Shown: piece after piece, positions 46,307 to 55,735 of the stretch
How the letters are laid out: every line of letters begins with the position of its first letter
Numbering within the stretch: the first letter of the stretch is position 1
NCBI RefSeq assembly: GCF_026191115.1
Contig: NZ_JAPHOT010000001.1
Location: 3,457,001 to 3,521,000, forward strand
Source of the DNA: Legionella sp. PATHC035
GTDB taxonomy: Bacteria; Pseudomonadota; Gammaproteobacteria; Legionellales; Legionellaceae
Length of the DNA: 64,000 nucleotides
Direction of reading: 5' to 3'
Program-made: the position numbers and the translations under genes
The notes under the pieces: generated by a model
What the model saw: the letters and a program-made list of their open reading frames with translations, nothing else
The model's database searches: none
What the model was told of the DNA's origin: nothing

Positions 46307-46687
46307 ATGAATAAATATTTGGCAGTGCTATTCGTAATTTTAGGAGTGACATCATGTTCGCAAAACAATGAACATTATTACAAATCGCACCCCAATGAAT
46401 TGCAACAAGCGATAAAGAGTTGTCCACAAAGACAACCACGGGGCTTGACCTGCGACCAACTCGAAGCCCTTGCCAATCGGATGAACCAATTGGCTTATCA
46501 ATTACAGCTCAGTCCCCAAGGTTTTGGAAAAAAAATACTGGCTTTGCAGGAAACTATAGCAAAGCAGCAGGAACAATTAAAAACTGAGGCTACTAATACC
46601 AATTTAGCCGCCGAGTTAACTAAAAACAAAAGTGACTTAACGGATCATTTGGCAGTAGTAAAATGGTTTGAATCACCAACGAGTTAA
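46307..46687 (+). CDS. Small lipoprotein with EexN-like N-terminal motif
   Basis: A 126-aa lipoprotein with lipobox LGVTSC (Cys17). The mature start [19 protein letters not shown] and the later CDQLEALA resemble the EexN pattern (YYxxNPEEL..xxxC....C.NA) of conjugative entry-exclusion lipoproteins. The rest is a helical coiled coil (about 60-110). The ATG at 46307 is preferred over the TTG at 46301. It ends 2 bp before surE, so it probably belongs to the surE-nlpD-rpoS transcript. Whether it has an exclusion role is unknown. Confidence 0.65.
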   Translation: MNKYLAVLFVILGVTSCSQNNEHYYKSHPNELQQAIKSCPQRQPRGLTCDQLEALANRMNQLAYQLQLSPQGFGKKILALQETIAKQQEQLKTEATNTNLAAELTKNKSDLTDHLAVVKWFESPTS

Positions 46688-46689
46688 AA

Positions 46690-47445
46690 ATGAATGTATT
46701 GATAAGTAATGATGATGGGGTTTTTGCACCTGGAATTAATGTGCTAGCAAAAGAATTATCAACGTGTGTGAATGTTGAGGTGGTTGCGCCAGATAGAAAT
46801 CGAAGTGGTGCAAGTAACTCTTTGACCCTGTCTCAACCAATTAAAGTCAAAAAACTAGACAATGGTTATCATAGTGTTGAGGGTACACCGACTGATTGCG
46901 TACATTTAGCCATAACTGGTCTTTTAGATACCCAATTTGACATGGTTGTTTCTGGAATAAATGATGGTGCTAACTTAGGGGATGATACTCTTTATTCCGG
47001 CACTGTAGCTGCCGCAGTGGAGGGGCGCTATTTAGGTTTGCCTGCTCTTGCGATTTCTATGGTGGGAGATAACATACAACATTATGAAACAGCCGCTATT
47101 ATTGCCAAGCATTTGGTGATGAAATTGAGCAAACACAGCCTTCCGTCACAAACTATTTTAAATATTAATGTCCCTGACAGGCCATTACATCAATTAAAGG
47201 GGTTGCAAGTTACTCGCTTAGGAACTCGGCATAGCGCGGAACCTATTGTGAAAGACCAGGATCCCAGAGGACGCCCTATTTACTGGATAGGTTTGCCAGG
47301 ACCACAAGCAGATGCGGGTCCTGGAACTGATTTTTATGCAATAAGCGAAGGGTATGTTTCAATTACACCACTTCATTTGGACATGACGAATTACAAAATG
47401 TTTGATCAATTAGCCAATTGGCTCAATGGGATCCGCATCGAATAA
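46690..47445 (+). CDS. surE: 5'/3'-nucleotidase SurE
   Basis: A 251-aa metal-dependent phosphatase acting on nucleoside monophosphates. The metal site Asp8-Asp9 in [10 protein letters not shown] and the [11 protein letters not shown] loop are present, as is [10 protein letters not shown]. Start and length are typical. It precedes nlpD and rpoS, the order found in many gammaproteobacteria. Confidence 0.96.
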   Translation: MNVLISNDDGVFAPGINVLAKELSTCVNVEVVAPDRNRSGASNSLTLSQPIKVKKLDNGYHSVEGTPTDCVHLAITGLLDTQFDMVVSGINDGANLGDDTLYSGTVAAAVEGRYLGLPALAISMVGDNIQHYETAAIIAKHLVMKLSKHSLPSQTILNINVPDRPLHQLKGLQVTRLGTRHSAEPIVKDQDPRGRPIYWIGLPGPQADAGPGTDFYAISEGYVSITPLHLDMTNYKMFDQLANWLNGIRIE

Positions 47446-47468
47446 AACAATTGTGTTTGAGGTAATCA

Positions 47469-48212
47469 ATGATAGGTACATTTTGCAAAAGATTATTATG
47501 TCTTTTCCTCGTCATCACCTTAGTTGGATGTGGTAGCAATTTAGCTCCTGTTACTGAGTTAAAGTGGAATCCCTGGCGTCAACAAAAAGTTTATGTTGTG
47601 AAACATGGAGATACGCTCTTTTCCATTGCTTTTCGTTATGATACGGATTACCGAACTCTGGCACGCTTGAATCATATCGGCCCCCCCTACTCATTAAGGG
47701 TTGGGCAGGTAATCAACTTACGAGGTATAATTCCAAGACATAGGCAATCAGTTCATCGAAACGTTCCAATGAGGCATTACTCCTTAAGACTTCCAACAAG
47801 GCCTTATGTCATTCATTCCCCTGCAAACCGATTTGCTCGTTCTCCTTCAGGATGGTTGTGGCCTGTGAGTGGGCGTGTGGTTACCTCCTTTGTACCTGAA
47901 CAAGGTAAAAAAGGCATAAATATTGCTTCTAGAAAAGGAGAGAAGGTAATCGCTGCGGCAGCTGGGGTAGTCGCCTATGCTGGAAGTGGTCTGGCTGGAT
48001 ATGGTAACTTAATTATTATCAAGCATAATTACGGTTATTTAACTGCTTACGGGAATAACTCAAAAATTATGGTTTCCGAAGGACAACATGTAAAAGCAGG
48101 GCAAATTATTGCCGAAGTTGGGGTTGTAGATCGTAAATATACCGGTGTTCATTTTGAAATCAGAAAATCGGGTATACCTGTCAATCCATTGAATTATCTA
48201 CAAAAAGGTTGA
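47469..48212 (+). CDS. nlpD: Cell-wall lipoprotein NlpD (LysM and M23 domains)
   Basis: A 247-aa outer-membrane lipoprotein: signal with lipobox LVGC (Cys about 18-20), a LysM domain (KVYVVKHGDTLFSIAFRYDT) and a C-terminal M23 fold (GKKGINIASRKGEKVIAAAAG and GVHFEIRKSG). NlpD activates amidase AmiC during division. The zinc-binding HxxxD residues of active M23 enzymes are replaced here (GINIA instead of GxDxA), consistent with a regulator rather than a protease. The rpoS promoter often lies within or after this gene. Confidence 0.92.
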   Translation: MIGTFCKRLLCLFLVITLVGCGSNLAPVTELKWNPWRQQKVYVVKHGDTLFSIAFRYDTDYRTLARLNHIGPPYSLRVGQVINLRGIIPRHRQSVHRNVPMRHYSLRLPTRPYVIHSPANRFARSPSGWLWPVSGRVVTSFVPEQGKKGINIASRKGEKVIAAAAGVVAYAGSGLAGYGNLIIIKHNYGYLTAYGNNSKIMVSEGQHVKAGQIIAEVGVVDRKYTGVHFEIRKSGIPVNPLNYLQKG

Positions 48213-48255
48213 CAGATAGCTTATAGTTATAGCAACAATAATCTTTGTTTTGAAG

Positions 48256-48261
48256 TATAAT
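48256..48261 (+). promoter_or_regulatory. Possible -10 upstream of rpoS
   Basis: TATAAT 51 bp before the rpoS ATG, within the 100-bp nlpD-rpoS gap. The -35 is unclear. Additional rpoS transcription from inside nlpD is common in related organisms. Confidence 0.35.
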
Positions 48262-48312
48262 GTAGTTATGGAATAAATTTCGCAACATGACTAACACTAT
48301 AGGTGAAAAAGA

Positions 48313-49332
48313 ATGCACGAAGACGATGAGTCAATTAAAGAACCGGAACTTAAGGATGGGGAATGGACTGAACCAGACGATGAATCGCTCTTAATGGCTG
48401 AAGACATTGATTCGCTTCTTGAAAAAGATGATGAAGATGAAGAGCTTCATGATTTTACTGATGATATCGCATTTCCTACTTTTCGTGGCAAAAATGCTCT
48501 CAAAATGATGGATGCGACTCAACTGTATTTGAGCGAAATCGGATTTTCTCCTTTACTTAGCGCTGAAGAAGAAGTGCATTATGCAACCCTTGCTTTGAAG
48601 GGAGATGTTGCTGCTCGGAAAAAAATGATTGAGTCCAATTTACGTTTGGTCGTTAAAATTTCACGTCGTTATCTTAATCGCGGTTTGCCACTTCTTGATT
48701 TAATTGAAGAAGGGAATTTAGGGTTAATGAAGTCCGTAGAGAAATTTGATCCGAAACGAGGTTTTCGATTTTCCACTTATGCGACGTGGTGGATAAGGCA
48801 AACGATTGAACGTGCTATCATGAATCAAACCCGAACAATTCGCTTACCTATCCATGTAGTTAAAGAGCTGAATGTGTATCTTAGGGCGGCAAGGCAACTC
48901 ACGCAAAAATTAGATCATGAGCCTTCACCCGAAGAAATTGCAGAAATGGTTGATAAGCCTCTCGAAGATGTGCAAAAGCTGCTGGGCTTAAACGATAAGG
49001 TAACTTCTGTAGATACCCCCATAGGCTTCGATGAAAATAAATCACTATTGGATACGATCGCTGATGAAAACAGTGTGAATCCTGCAGAACTCTTGACCAA
49101 TGAAAATTTGCGCTTACATATAGAATCTTTATTGGATAAATTGACTGAAAATCAACAGCAGGTTATTGCAAGGAGATTTGGCCTGAGGGGTTTTGAAAAG
49201 GCAACTCTTGAGGATGTGGGTAAGGAAATTGATTTAACACGAGAACGCGTTCGTCAAATTCAAGTTGAAGCATTAAAGACATTGCGTGGTTTGTTGGAAA
49301 AAATGGGATTAACGCAGGAAGATTTGTTCTAA
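48313..49332 (+). CDS. rpoS: Stationary-phase sigma factor RpoS
   Basis: A 339-aa sigma-38 directing stationary-phase and transmissive-phase genes. After an acidic N-terminal region (about 1-55) come region 1.2 ([20 protein letters not shown]), region 2 ([38 protein letters not shown]) and region 4 ([20 protein letters not shown]). The order surE-nlpD-rpoS confirms the identity against the house-keeping sigma-70. Confidence 0.97.
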   Translation: MHEDDESIKEPELKDGEWTEPDDESLLMAEDIDSLLEKDDEDEELHDFTDDIAFPTFRGKNALKMMDATQLYLSEIGFSPLLSAEEEVHYATLALKGDVAARKKMIESNLRLVVKISRRYLNRGLPLLDLIEEGNLGLMKSVEKFDPKRGFRFSTYATWWIRQTIERAIMNQTRTIRLPIHVVKELNVYLRAARQLTQKLDHEPSPEEIAEMVDKPLEDVQKLLGLNDKVTSVDTPIGFDENKSLLDTIADENSVNPAELLTNENLRLHIESLLDKLTENQQQVIARRFGLRGFEKATLEDVGKEIDLTRERVRQIQVEALKTLRGLLEKMGLTQEDLF

Positions 49333-49337
49333 AGAGC

Positions 49338-49357
49338 CTCTCCCGCGTACGGGAGAG
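49338..49357. terminator. GGGAGAG hairpin after rpoS
   Basis: CTCTCCCG and CGGGAGAG pair perfectly over 8 bp around a CGTA tetraloop, 5 bp after the rpoS stop and between convergent genes. No T-run follows. Confidence 0.65.
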
Positions 49358-49402
49358 AGTTAGTTCGTTTAAGGGGATTAATCCGTTTTTTCTCAGCCAG
49401 AT

Positions 49403-50659
49403 TTACGGAGACTCAAAATTTGCTTTAAGCCCTTGCCAGCAGTTTGCATAATCCTTTTGCATCTGAGGAATACGCATTGCTTGCTCCGTAACTTGCCATA
49501 CGTCCTTTGTTTCAAACATAAAAGCTAAGGTATTTAAATAAAGTTCAGGTTTAAGTTTTTGTGTTGCAGCCTTTTCATAACTTATTTGATCCGGCCCATG
49601 GGGTGTCATGCAATTATGGATACTTACCCCACCTGGAGAAAATCCCTCTTTTTTTGCATCATACTCACCTCGAACAAGGCCCATGAGCTCATTCATGTAA
49701 TTACGATGATAGTAAGGCGGTCTAAAGGTATGTTCAGCAACCATCCATCGAGGAGGGAATATGACGAAGTCTAAATTGGCTACGCCGGGTGTATCACTTT
49801 CTGATGTTAATACGGTGAAAATACTTGGATCAGGGTGATCAAAGCTTACCGTATTAATTGTATTAAATAAACTCAAGTCATAACAATAGGGTGCATAATT
49901 ACCATGCCAGGCGACTACATTAAGGGGAGAGTGATTGCATTTCGCTGTCCATAATTTGTTTTGATACTTACAGATCAGAGTGGCTTCAGTAATACCTTGT
50001 TCAAATGCAGCAAGTGGATATTGAAAATGTCGAGGGTTAGCTAGACCGTTTGCGCCGATAGGTCCTAACTGCGGCAGAGTCAGTGGATTTCCGTTGTTTT
50101 CACAAAGGTATCCCTTGGTCTCAGGACCGACAAGCTCCATTTTGAATTTAACACCGCGGGGAATGACGGCTATCATCCCAGGACAAATATTTAATTTTCC
50201 AAATTCAGTGTGTAAATTAATTTCGCCAGAGTAGGGAACAAAAAGCATTTCTCCATCATGATTAGCAAAGTATTTGTTTTGCATGGATCGAGTACAATGA
50301 TAAAGATACGTACTCACATGCTGAGTTCCAGCAAGGTGAAACATTCCTTCTACAAAATCAAAATCCTCCTCTTTAAATAAATCTATGGGAGACCAACGTA
50401 AAGGATTGGGTGACTGTTCTGCATGATAGGGTTTAAACAGTTCCATTTCATAGGCTTGATAGTTGCCTTGAACTACAGAAGGGAGAATTCGATAAAGCCA
50501 GCTGTGCAAATTATTTTGCCTTGGACGAGTAAAGGCCGTTCCACTTAATTGTTCAGCATAAAGCCCTAAGTTACAGTGTTGTGGTGAATTTTGGCTACTG
50601 GGTAAAGCACCTGGAACTGCTTCAGTTTGATGATGATTACCAAATCCTTGCAAATACAC
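49403..50659 (-). CDS. hmgA: Homogentisate 1,2-dioxygenase
   Basis: A 418-aa iron dioxygenase opening the homogentisate ring in tyrosine catabolism. The N terminus ([19 protein letters not shown]) and the iron-site segment around [31 protein letters not shown] are typical. In Legionella this enzyme competes with pyomelanin formation from homogentisate. Location behind rpoS matches known Legionella order. Confidence 0.95.
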   Translation of the reverse strand: MYLQGFGNHHQTEAVPGALPSSQNSPQHCNLGLYAEQLSGTAFTRPRQNNLHSWLYRILPSVVQGNYQAYEMELFKPYHAEQSPNPLRWSPIDLFKEEDFDFVEGMFHLAGTQHVSTYLYHCTRSMQNKYFANHDGEMLFVPYSGEINLHTEFGKLNICPGMIAVIPRGVKFKMELVGPETKGYLCENNGNPLTLPQLGPIGANGLANPRHFQYPLAAFEQGITEATLICKYQNKLWTAKCNHSPLNVVAWHGNYAPYCYDLSLFNTINTVSFDHPDPSIFTVLTSESDTPGVANLDFVIFPPRWMVAEHTFRPPYYHRNYMNELMGLVRGEYDAKKEGFSPGGVSIHNCMTPHGPDQISYEKAATQKLKPELYLNTLAFMFETKDVWQVTEQAMRIPQMQKDYANCWQGLKANFESP

Positions 50660-50712
50660 TGTTGATCTCCTTTAGCGTTTATGATTCATTGAATAGCTTG
50701 GGTGTTTGTATT

Positions 50713-50758
50713 CGTCATCCCAAGTCAACGAGGGAACACTACAATGTATTCGGGATGA
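50713..50758. repeat. CGTCATCCC-type inverted repeat upstream of yebC
   Basis: TCATCCCAA (50715-50723) faces TTCGGGATGA (50749-50758). Same family as the element inside fliP. The 50660-50932 gap otherwise holds no gene. Confidence 0.6.
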
Positions 50759-50932
50759 TAGGGGCAAATAAAGCACCAAGGCTACATTTCAAAAATTAAA
50801 AACTTAATGTTGGTGGCTACTATAGTCTAAAAAAGTTAAAAATGTCGAGCCTAAATGAAAGTTAAGTTATTCTTTTTAACAAAAGAGCATGTATAATTTA
50901 TACAAAATTAAATAAGGGTTTGAGGTAGTATT

Positions 50933-51676
50933 ATGGCAGGTCATAGTAAGTGGGCAAATATTAAATTCCGTAAAGGGGTTCAAGACGCAAAACGTGGAAA
51001 AATATTTACTAAATTAATTCGTGAAATTACCGTAGCAGCACGTATGGGAGGAGGGGAAGAATCCTCCAATCCGCGATTAAGAGATGCGGTTAAAAAAGCG
51101 CTTGGTGCGAATATGAAGCGAGATACAATTGATAACGCTATCAAACGTGGTGTTGGCGGACTTGATGGCGAAGCAATGACTGCCATGCGTTACGAGGGCT
51201 ATGGACCTGGCGGAGTTGCGGTTCTGGTCGATTGTTTATCTGATAATAAGAATCGAACTGTCTCCGAAGTGCGTCATGCATTTACGAAAAATGGTGGCAA
51301 TTTGGGAACCGACGGTTCGGTATCTTATCTCTTTACCAATCAGGGAGAGATTTTGATGGCATCTGGTCAGTCCGAAGAACAGGTTATGGAAATTGCCATA
51401 GATGCGGGAGCCAGCGATGTTTCTGTAGATGAAGGACAAATTGAAGTAATTACTCCTGTTGAGGCCTATCATAGTGTATTAAATGCGCTCACAGAGGCAG
51501 GCCTGGAAATTGAACAATCGCATTTAACCATGCGGGCACAAACTTTAGTTCCTATCGACGATGATTCGGCAGAAAGTCTCCTAAAGTTAATTGATATGCT
51601 GGAAGACCTTGATGATGTGCAAGAGGTCTATAGCAATGCTGAGTTTTCAGAAAAATTATTAGAATCAATGAATTAA
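50933..51676 (+). CDS. yebC: YebC/PmpR-family protein
   Basis: A 247-aa protein starting [20 protein letters not shown], the family hallmark, with the three-domain length of TACO1/YebC. Recent work on the family points to relief of ribosome stalling at proline stretches; older work to transcription regulation. It is the first gene of the yebC-ruvC-ruvA cluster; its stop shares a base with the ruvC start. Confidence 0.95.
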   Translation: MAGHSKWANIKFRKGVQDAKRGKIFTKLIREITVAARMGGGEESSNPRLRDAVKKALGANMKRDTIDNAIKRGVGGLDGEAMTAMRYEGYGPGGVAVLVDCLSDNKNRTVSEVRHAFTKNGGNLGTDGSVSYLFTNQGEILMASGQSEEQVMEIAIDAGASDVSVDEGQIEVITPVEAYHSVLNALTEAGLEIEQSHLTMRAQTLVPIDDDSAESLLKLIDMLEDLDDVQEVYSNAEFSEKLLESMN

Positions 51677-52194
51677 TGAGCATTATTTTAGGGATAGATC
51701 CTGGATCAAGGATAACCGGATACGGTCTGATAAAAGAATCAGACCGTAAAATCGAATACATCGATAGTGGCTGTATACGTACTAATCCAGAGAGTGAGTT
51801 AAGTCAAAAATTATTGCAAATCTATGATGGTATTTGTCAATTAATGGACCATTATTCACCAGCCGAGGTTGCGATCGAACAGGTATTTATGCATGAAAAT
51901 CCCAATTCAGCCTTAAAATTAGGGCATGCTCGAGGCGTGGCGATGGTTGCTGCAGCATCACATCGGGTGAAAGTAAGTGAGTATTCAGCGCGTGAAATCA
52001 AGCAAATGGTGGTTGGTTATGGGGCTGCAGAAAAAGCTCAGGTAAGCCATATGGTTGTAAGTCTTCTTGCATTGAATAAGGCACCACAAAAAGATGCTGC
52101 GGATGCATTGGCTATAGCGATATGTCATAGTCATATGCGTCATAATTTATCATCTGTAATTGGCAGACGAGGATTGAGGAGACGGAAGAGATGA
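51676..52194 (+). CDS. ruvC: Holliday junction resolvase RuvC
   Basis: A 172-aa endonuclease with acidic residues in ILGIDPGSRITGYG (Asp7 in the first strand), AIEQVF and the C-terminal DAADALAIAICH motif. Length normal. The ATG overlaps the yebC stop by one base; ruvA overlaps the end by 4 bp. Confidence 0.96.
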   Translation: MSIILGIDPGSRITGYGLIKESDRKIEYIDSGCIRTNPESELSQKLLQIYDGICQLMDHYSPAEVAIEQVFMHENPNSALKLGHARGVAMVAAASHRVKVSEYSAREIKQMVVGYGAAEKAQVSHMVVSLLALNKAPQKDAADALAIAICHSHMRHNLSSVIGRRGLRRRKR

Positions 52195-52790
52195 TTGGTT
52201 GGTTGGATGGGCAGATTATAGATAAACATCAACCAGGAAAATTGGTTCTTAATGTCCATGGCGTTGGATACGATGTTGAAACTTCACTAAATACTTTTTT
52301 TCAACTAGAAAGCATTAATGGTTCTATAGGATTACACATACATACTGTAGTGCGTGAGGATGCTTTATTGTTATATGGTTTTCTAGAGCGACAAGAAAGA
52401 GAGTTGTTCCGAGCGTTAATTAAGGTAAATGGTATTGGCCCAAAAGTCGCTATGTCGATACTTTCTAGTACTACCCCGAATGAGTTTATACAGTGCATTC
52501 AACAGGAAAATGCCTCTTTTTTAATGAAATTGCCCGGGATTGGTAAAAAAACCGCGGAGCGTTTGGTTGTTGAAATGCGTGACAGTATAAAACAGTTTTC
52601 TGGCACCGTTTCTAACTCACTGAGTAAAGCGATTCCTCTGATGAATGGACCAGATGAAGCGGTGAGTGCTTTAGAGGCTTTAGGCTATAAGCCTCAAGAG
52701 GCTTTAAAAGCAGTCAATAAAATAAATGATGGCTCTAAAAGTTGTGAACAGTTAATTCGTGAAGCACTACAAGTTTTGGCGGTTCGATAA
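52191..52790 (+). CDS. ruvA: Holliday junction branch-migration protein RuvA
   Basis: A 199-aa RuvA with N-terminal OB domain (MIGWLDGQIIDKHQPGKLVL), helix-hairpin-helix motifs (VNGIGPKVAMSIL and LPGIGKKTAERL) and a C-terminal RuvB-binding helix bundle (DEAVSALEALGYK). The motor subunit RuvB is not next to it: a repeat and the opposite-strand pmrB follow. Confidence 0.96.
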   Translation: MIGWLDGQIIDKHQPGKLVLNVHGVGYDVETSLNTFFQLESINGSIGLHIHTVVREDALLLYGFLERQERELFRALIKVNGIGPKVAMSILSSTTPNEFIQCIQQENASFLMKLPGIGKKTAERLVVEMRDSIKQFSGTVSNSLSKAIPLMNGPDEAVSALEALGYKPQEALKAVNKINDGSKSCEQLIREALQVLAVR

Positions 52791-52821
52791 TTTGGGTAAC
52801 AGATTGTAGTTTGGGTGTTTT

Positions 52822-52889
52822 GTAGTCGGGATTAGCTTATCGTAATCGGGGAACTTTGCATATAAACCCGGATTACTAATCCGGTCTAC
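52822..52889. repeat. GTAGCCCGGATTA-type inverted repeat after ruvA
   Basis: GTAGTCGGGATTA (52822-52834) faces TAATCCGGTCTAC (52877-52889). The right part includes a perfect 17-bp palindrome CCGGATTACTAATCCGG (52868-52884). It lies between convergent genes and may serve as a transcription end. Confidence 0.65.
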
Positions 52890-52896
52890 GAAAAAT

Positions 52897-54306
52897 CTAT
52901 TTTTCTTGTATGGGCACAAAGAATCTTACAATTAAACCGGTGCCTTCTTTTGGAGTATCCAACATGAGTCTTCCACCATGTAACTCTGCGATCTGTTGAA
53001 CTATTGCCAAGCCAAGACCACTGCCTGGACTCTTGTTTCCGAGAACGCGGAAGAAACGTTCAAAAACACGCGATTGTAATTCTGGAGGAATTCCTGGTCC
53101 ATTATCACAGACCTCAAGCATTATTTCACTCTGCAGTTTAGCTAAACGCACTATAATCCGACCATGTTCATTACAGTAGCGTATCGCGTTATCTACAAGA
53201 TTACGAATTAATATTCCCAGCGCAGTTGAGTTGCCATAAATAGTCAAATTTTCAGCATCGCTTTCGAATTCAAGGTCAATTTGTTTTTCCACGGCAGCTG
53301 GTGCAAGCATGGCAAGTATTTCGCGGGTTAGCCTGCTTAAATTGACTTCATCCTTTTCTTCCATATGAGCCGCTTCGGGTACAAGCCGACTCATAGTAAG
53401 CAATTGTTGGACTATATGGGTACTGCGGTTAACGCTTGCAATCAGTTTTTGTAATGCCTGGTTTTTTTCTTCCACATCATTAGAATGTAAGGCAACTTGT
53501 GCTTGTGTTTTAAGTGCAGCAAGTGGGGTGCGTAATTCATGTGCTGCATCAGCAGCAAATCGTTTTTCGCGTTCAAATCCTTCTTTAAGTCTAAAGAACA
53601 ATTTATTTAACTCATCAATCACTGGCTTGATTTCCTCAGGTACCTCGTGCAAATCAACAGGCTCAAGATGGCTGGGGGCTCGGTTGGCCACCTCTTCAGC
53701 CACTTTGTCCAGGCTATCTAATCCTCGACCAATAATAATCCAAATGAGCAAACCAGATAATGGAAAAGTTAAAAGCATGATGTAGAGATCATCTTGCGCG
53801 ATTCGATGACCCAGTTCATTTCGTGTATCGTAACGCTCGGCTAAAACAGTCCGGATTCCAGCTTTATCATTGTAGGTAGTGAAAACACGCCAATCTTGTT
53901 TTGATATTTTTTTATCACTAAACCCATCCACTTCAGAGGTTAAAGGAATTTTGGGTGCTGAAGATGAGTGCAACAATAATTTCCCGCCATTGGTCCAAAC
54001 CTGAAAATTAAACTTATCGAGGTAGTTTTCCGGAGGTTCTTCATTCAAAAATCGCTTTTGATAGTAGGTATCAATTTTTTGAGGGATCGTTTCAAGTGCC
54101 TCTTGAATTTTAGAGAGAGGGCGTTCATGGAGATCATCGCCTAATAACGCTTGATATGAAAGAGCAGAGACGGCCATTAAACTATCTAAGTGATCTTGAA
54201 TGTCTTTTTGATCTAGATAGTAGTTACCTATAGCAGTTAATGTGGTCGTTATAGTAATGGCCAACAATAGATTTATGAGAAGAAATTTTCTTATAGATGA
54301 TTTCAC
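52897..54306 (-). CDS. pmrB: Sensor histidine kinase, PmrB type
   Basis: A 469-aa inner-membrane kinase: TM1 (8-26), a periplasmic sensor (about 30-170), TM2 (172-192), HAMP-like linker, the phospho-acceptor His256 in AADAAHELRTPLA, N-box (LIRNLVDNAIRY), and GPGIPPE and GSGLGLAIV ATP-binding motifs. It is coupled to the upstream response regulator by a 4-bp overlap. Position near ruvCA and rpoS-hmgA, as for pmrAB of L. pneumophila, supports the name; in that species the pair controls many Dot/Icm effectors. Confidence 0.85.
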   Translation of the reverse strand: MKSSIRKFLLINLLLAITITTTLTAIGNYYLDQKDIQDHLDSLMAVSALSYQALLGDDLHERPLSKIQEALETIPQKIDTYYQKRFLNEEPPENYLDKFNFQVWTNGGKLLLHSSSAPKIPLTSEVDGFSDKKISKQDWRVFTTYNDKAGIRTVLAERYDTRNELGHRIAQDDLYIMLLTFPLSGLLIWIIIGRGLDSLDKVAEEVANRAPSHLEPVDLHEVPEEIKPVIDELNKLFFRLKEGFEREKRFAADAAHELRTPLAALKTQAQVALHSNDVEEKNQALQKLIASVNRSTHIVQQLLTMSRLVPEAAHMEEKDEVNLSRLTREILAMLAPAAVEKQIDLEFESDAENLTIYGNSTALGILIRNLVDNAIRYCNEHGRIIVRLAKLQSEIMLEVCDNGPGIPPELQSRVFERFFRVLGNKSPGSGLGLAIVQQIAELHGGRLMLDTPKEGTGLIVRFFVPIQEK

Positions 54307-54980
54307 GATACAGCTATACCATCATTTTTTTCTGCCATATATCCAACACCTCTTATCGTCCTGATAAAGTTGGCATTGAGCTTTTTACGTAGATTGTGAA
54401 TATGAACTTCCAATGCATTACTGTCAACATCTTCTTCCCAACCATAAATGCTTTGCATCAATTGTTCGCGGGATAAAACTTGGCCGCTGTTTTCGAGAAG
54501 CTTTTGTAACAGTGCGAACTCTCTGCGTGGCACATTAACTAAAACGTCATCAACGAATACTGAGTGAGCAGCCGGATCCAGAGTAATATTTCTATATTGC
54601 AGAACTGAATCAGCACGGCCTTGTGAGCGTCTGACCAGAGCTCTGATTCGTGCACTGAGTTCATTGAGGTCGAAGGGCTTTATCAGGTAATCATCTGCTC
54701 CACTATCCAATCCTTTTACCCGATCTTCGACTGATTCGCGAGCAGTAAGAATAATAATGGGAGTAGGATTTCCATCATGTCGAACACTTTGTAATAATGC
54801 AAGTCCGGAGAGTTTAGGTAAGCCTAAATCCAAAATAATTAGCTCAAATGACTCAGATTTTAAAGCGGCACGAGCGGCTTCACCATCTTTAAGCCAATCA
54901 ACAATATAGCCAAACTGGGTTAAACCCGTTTTGACCGCATCCCCAAGTAACTCGTCATCTTCAACTAGCAATAGTCTCAT
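54303..54980 (-). CDS. pmrA: OmpR-family response regulator, PmrA type
   Basis: A 225-aa regulator with receiver domain (MRLLLVEDDELLGDAV, phospho-acceptor Asp51, ILTARE and KPFDLNEL) and a winged-helix DNA-binding domain (SREQLMQSIYGW...VHIHNLRKKL). PmrA binds YTTAAT-N5-YTTAAT boxes; one good match occurs at 41763-41779. The 4-bp overlap with pmrB ensures coupled translation. Confidence 0.88.
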   Translation of the reverse strand: MRLLLVEDDELLGDAVKTGLTQFGYIVDWLKDGEAARAALKSESFELIILDLGLPKLSGLALLQSVRHDGNPTPIIILTARESVEDRVKGLDSGADDYLIKPFDLNELSARIRALVRRSQGRADSVLQYRNITLDPAAHSVFVDDVLVNVPRREFALLQKLLENSGQVLSREQLMQSIYGWEEDVDSNALEVHIHNLRKKLNANFIRTIRGVGYMAEKNDGIAVS

Positions 54981-54988
54981 TCTTGCTC

Positions 54989-55534
54989 CTATTGTTTTTC
55001 AAGGCCGGTTTCATCCATATGTTTTGTTAGATAAAAAGCTTGAATTAACACAAAAAGCAGAGTAAAACCAACCCCACCAAATAACTTAAAGTTAACCCAG
55101 GCATCAGTATTGAAGTTATAGGCAACATAAATATTTACTGCACCCATTAAAAGGAAAAATAATACCCATGCCATATTAAGCCTATGCCAGATTTTTCCAG
55201 GGAGTGTTACATTGGCTTCCATCATTTTTTGGATTAATGGTTTACTTCCGATATAACCCGAGCTGAAAAAAGCAAGTGCTGAGAGCCAATAAATACCAGT
55301 TGGTTTCCATTTAATAAACCAGGGATTGTGGAAGAAAAGTGTTGCTCCTCCCAAAACCATAATGATCGCGAGGCTTATTAAATGCATTTTTTCATAATGT
55401 TGGAATTTTAATCTGTAAAAAGCTACCTGACTTAAAGACGCAATCATGGCAATAGCTGTCGCGGTATAGATACCAAAAAATTTGTATACTATAAAAAATA
55501 AGACTATAGGAAAAAAATCAAATAGTAATTTCAT
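54989..55534 (-). CDS. yciB: Inner-membrane septation protein YciB (IspZ)
   Basis: A 181-aa protein of about five membrane helices with the family start [18 protein letters not shown] and the [12 protein letters not shown] and [16 protein letters not shown] loops. It acts in envelope maintenance and division. The ATG at 55534 gives the canonical start; a TTG 15 bp upstream is ignored. It lies 8 bp upstream of pmrA and may be co-transcribed. Confidence 0.93.
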   Translation of the reverse strand: MKLLFDFFPIVLFFIVYKFFGIYTATAIAMIASLSQVAFYRLKFQHYEKMHLISLAIIMVLGGATLFFHNPWFIKWKPTGIYWLSALAFFSSGYIGSKPLIQKMMEANVTLPGKIWHRLNMAWVLFFLLMGAVNIYVAYNFNTDAWVNFKLFGGVGFTLLFVLIQAFYLTKHMDETGLEKQ

Positions 55535-55735
55535 AGATCTTAAATACAATAAAATAAATTACTTTGATTATAACACAAGTTTTTGTGCTCTCCTCCTTGC
55601 TTTATACCAGAAATGAAAAATAATTGTTAATTACGTCCAATTATGGAGTTCATAAAAACGATCCGCCTATATCTGGAGCAGAATGATATAAGCCTAAAAT
55701 CCAAAGAAATCGACATAGTTATTCCTAAGACAAAA

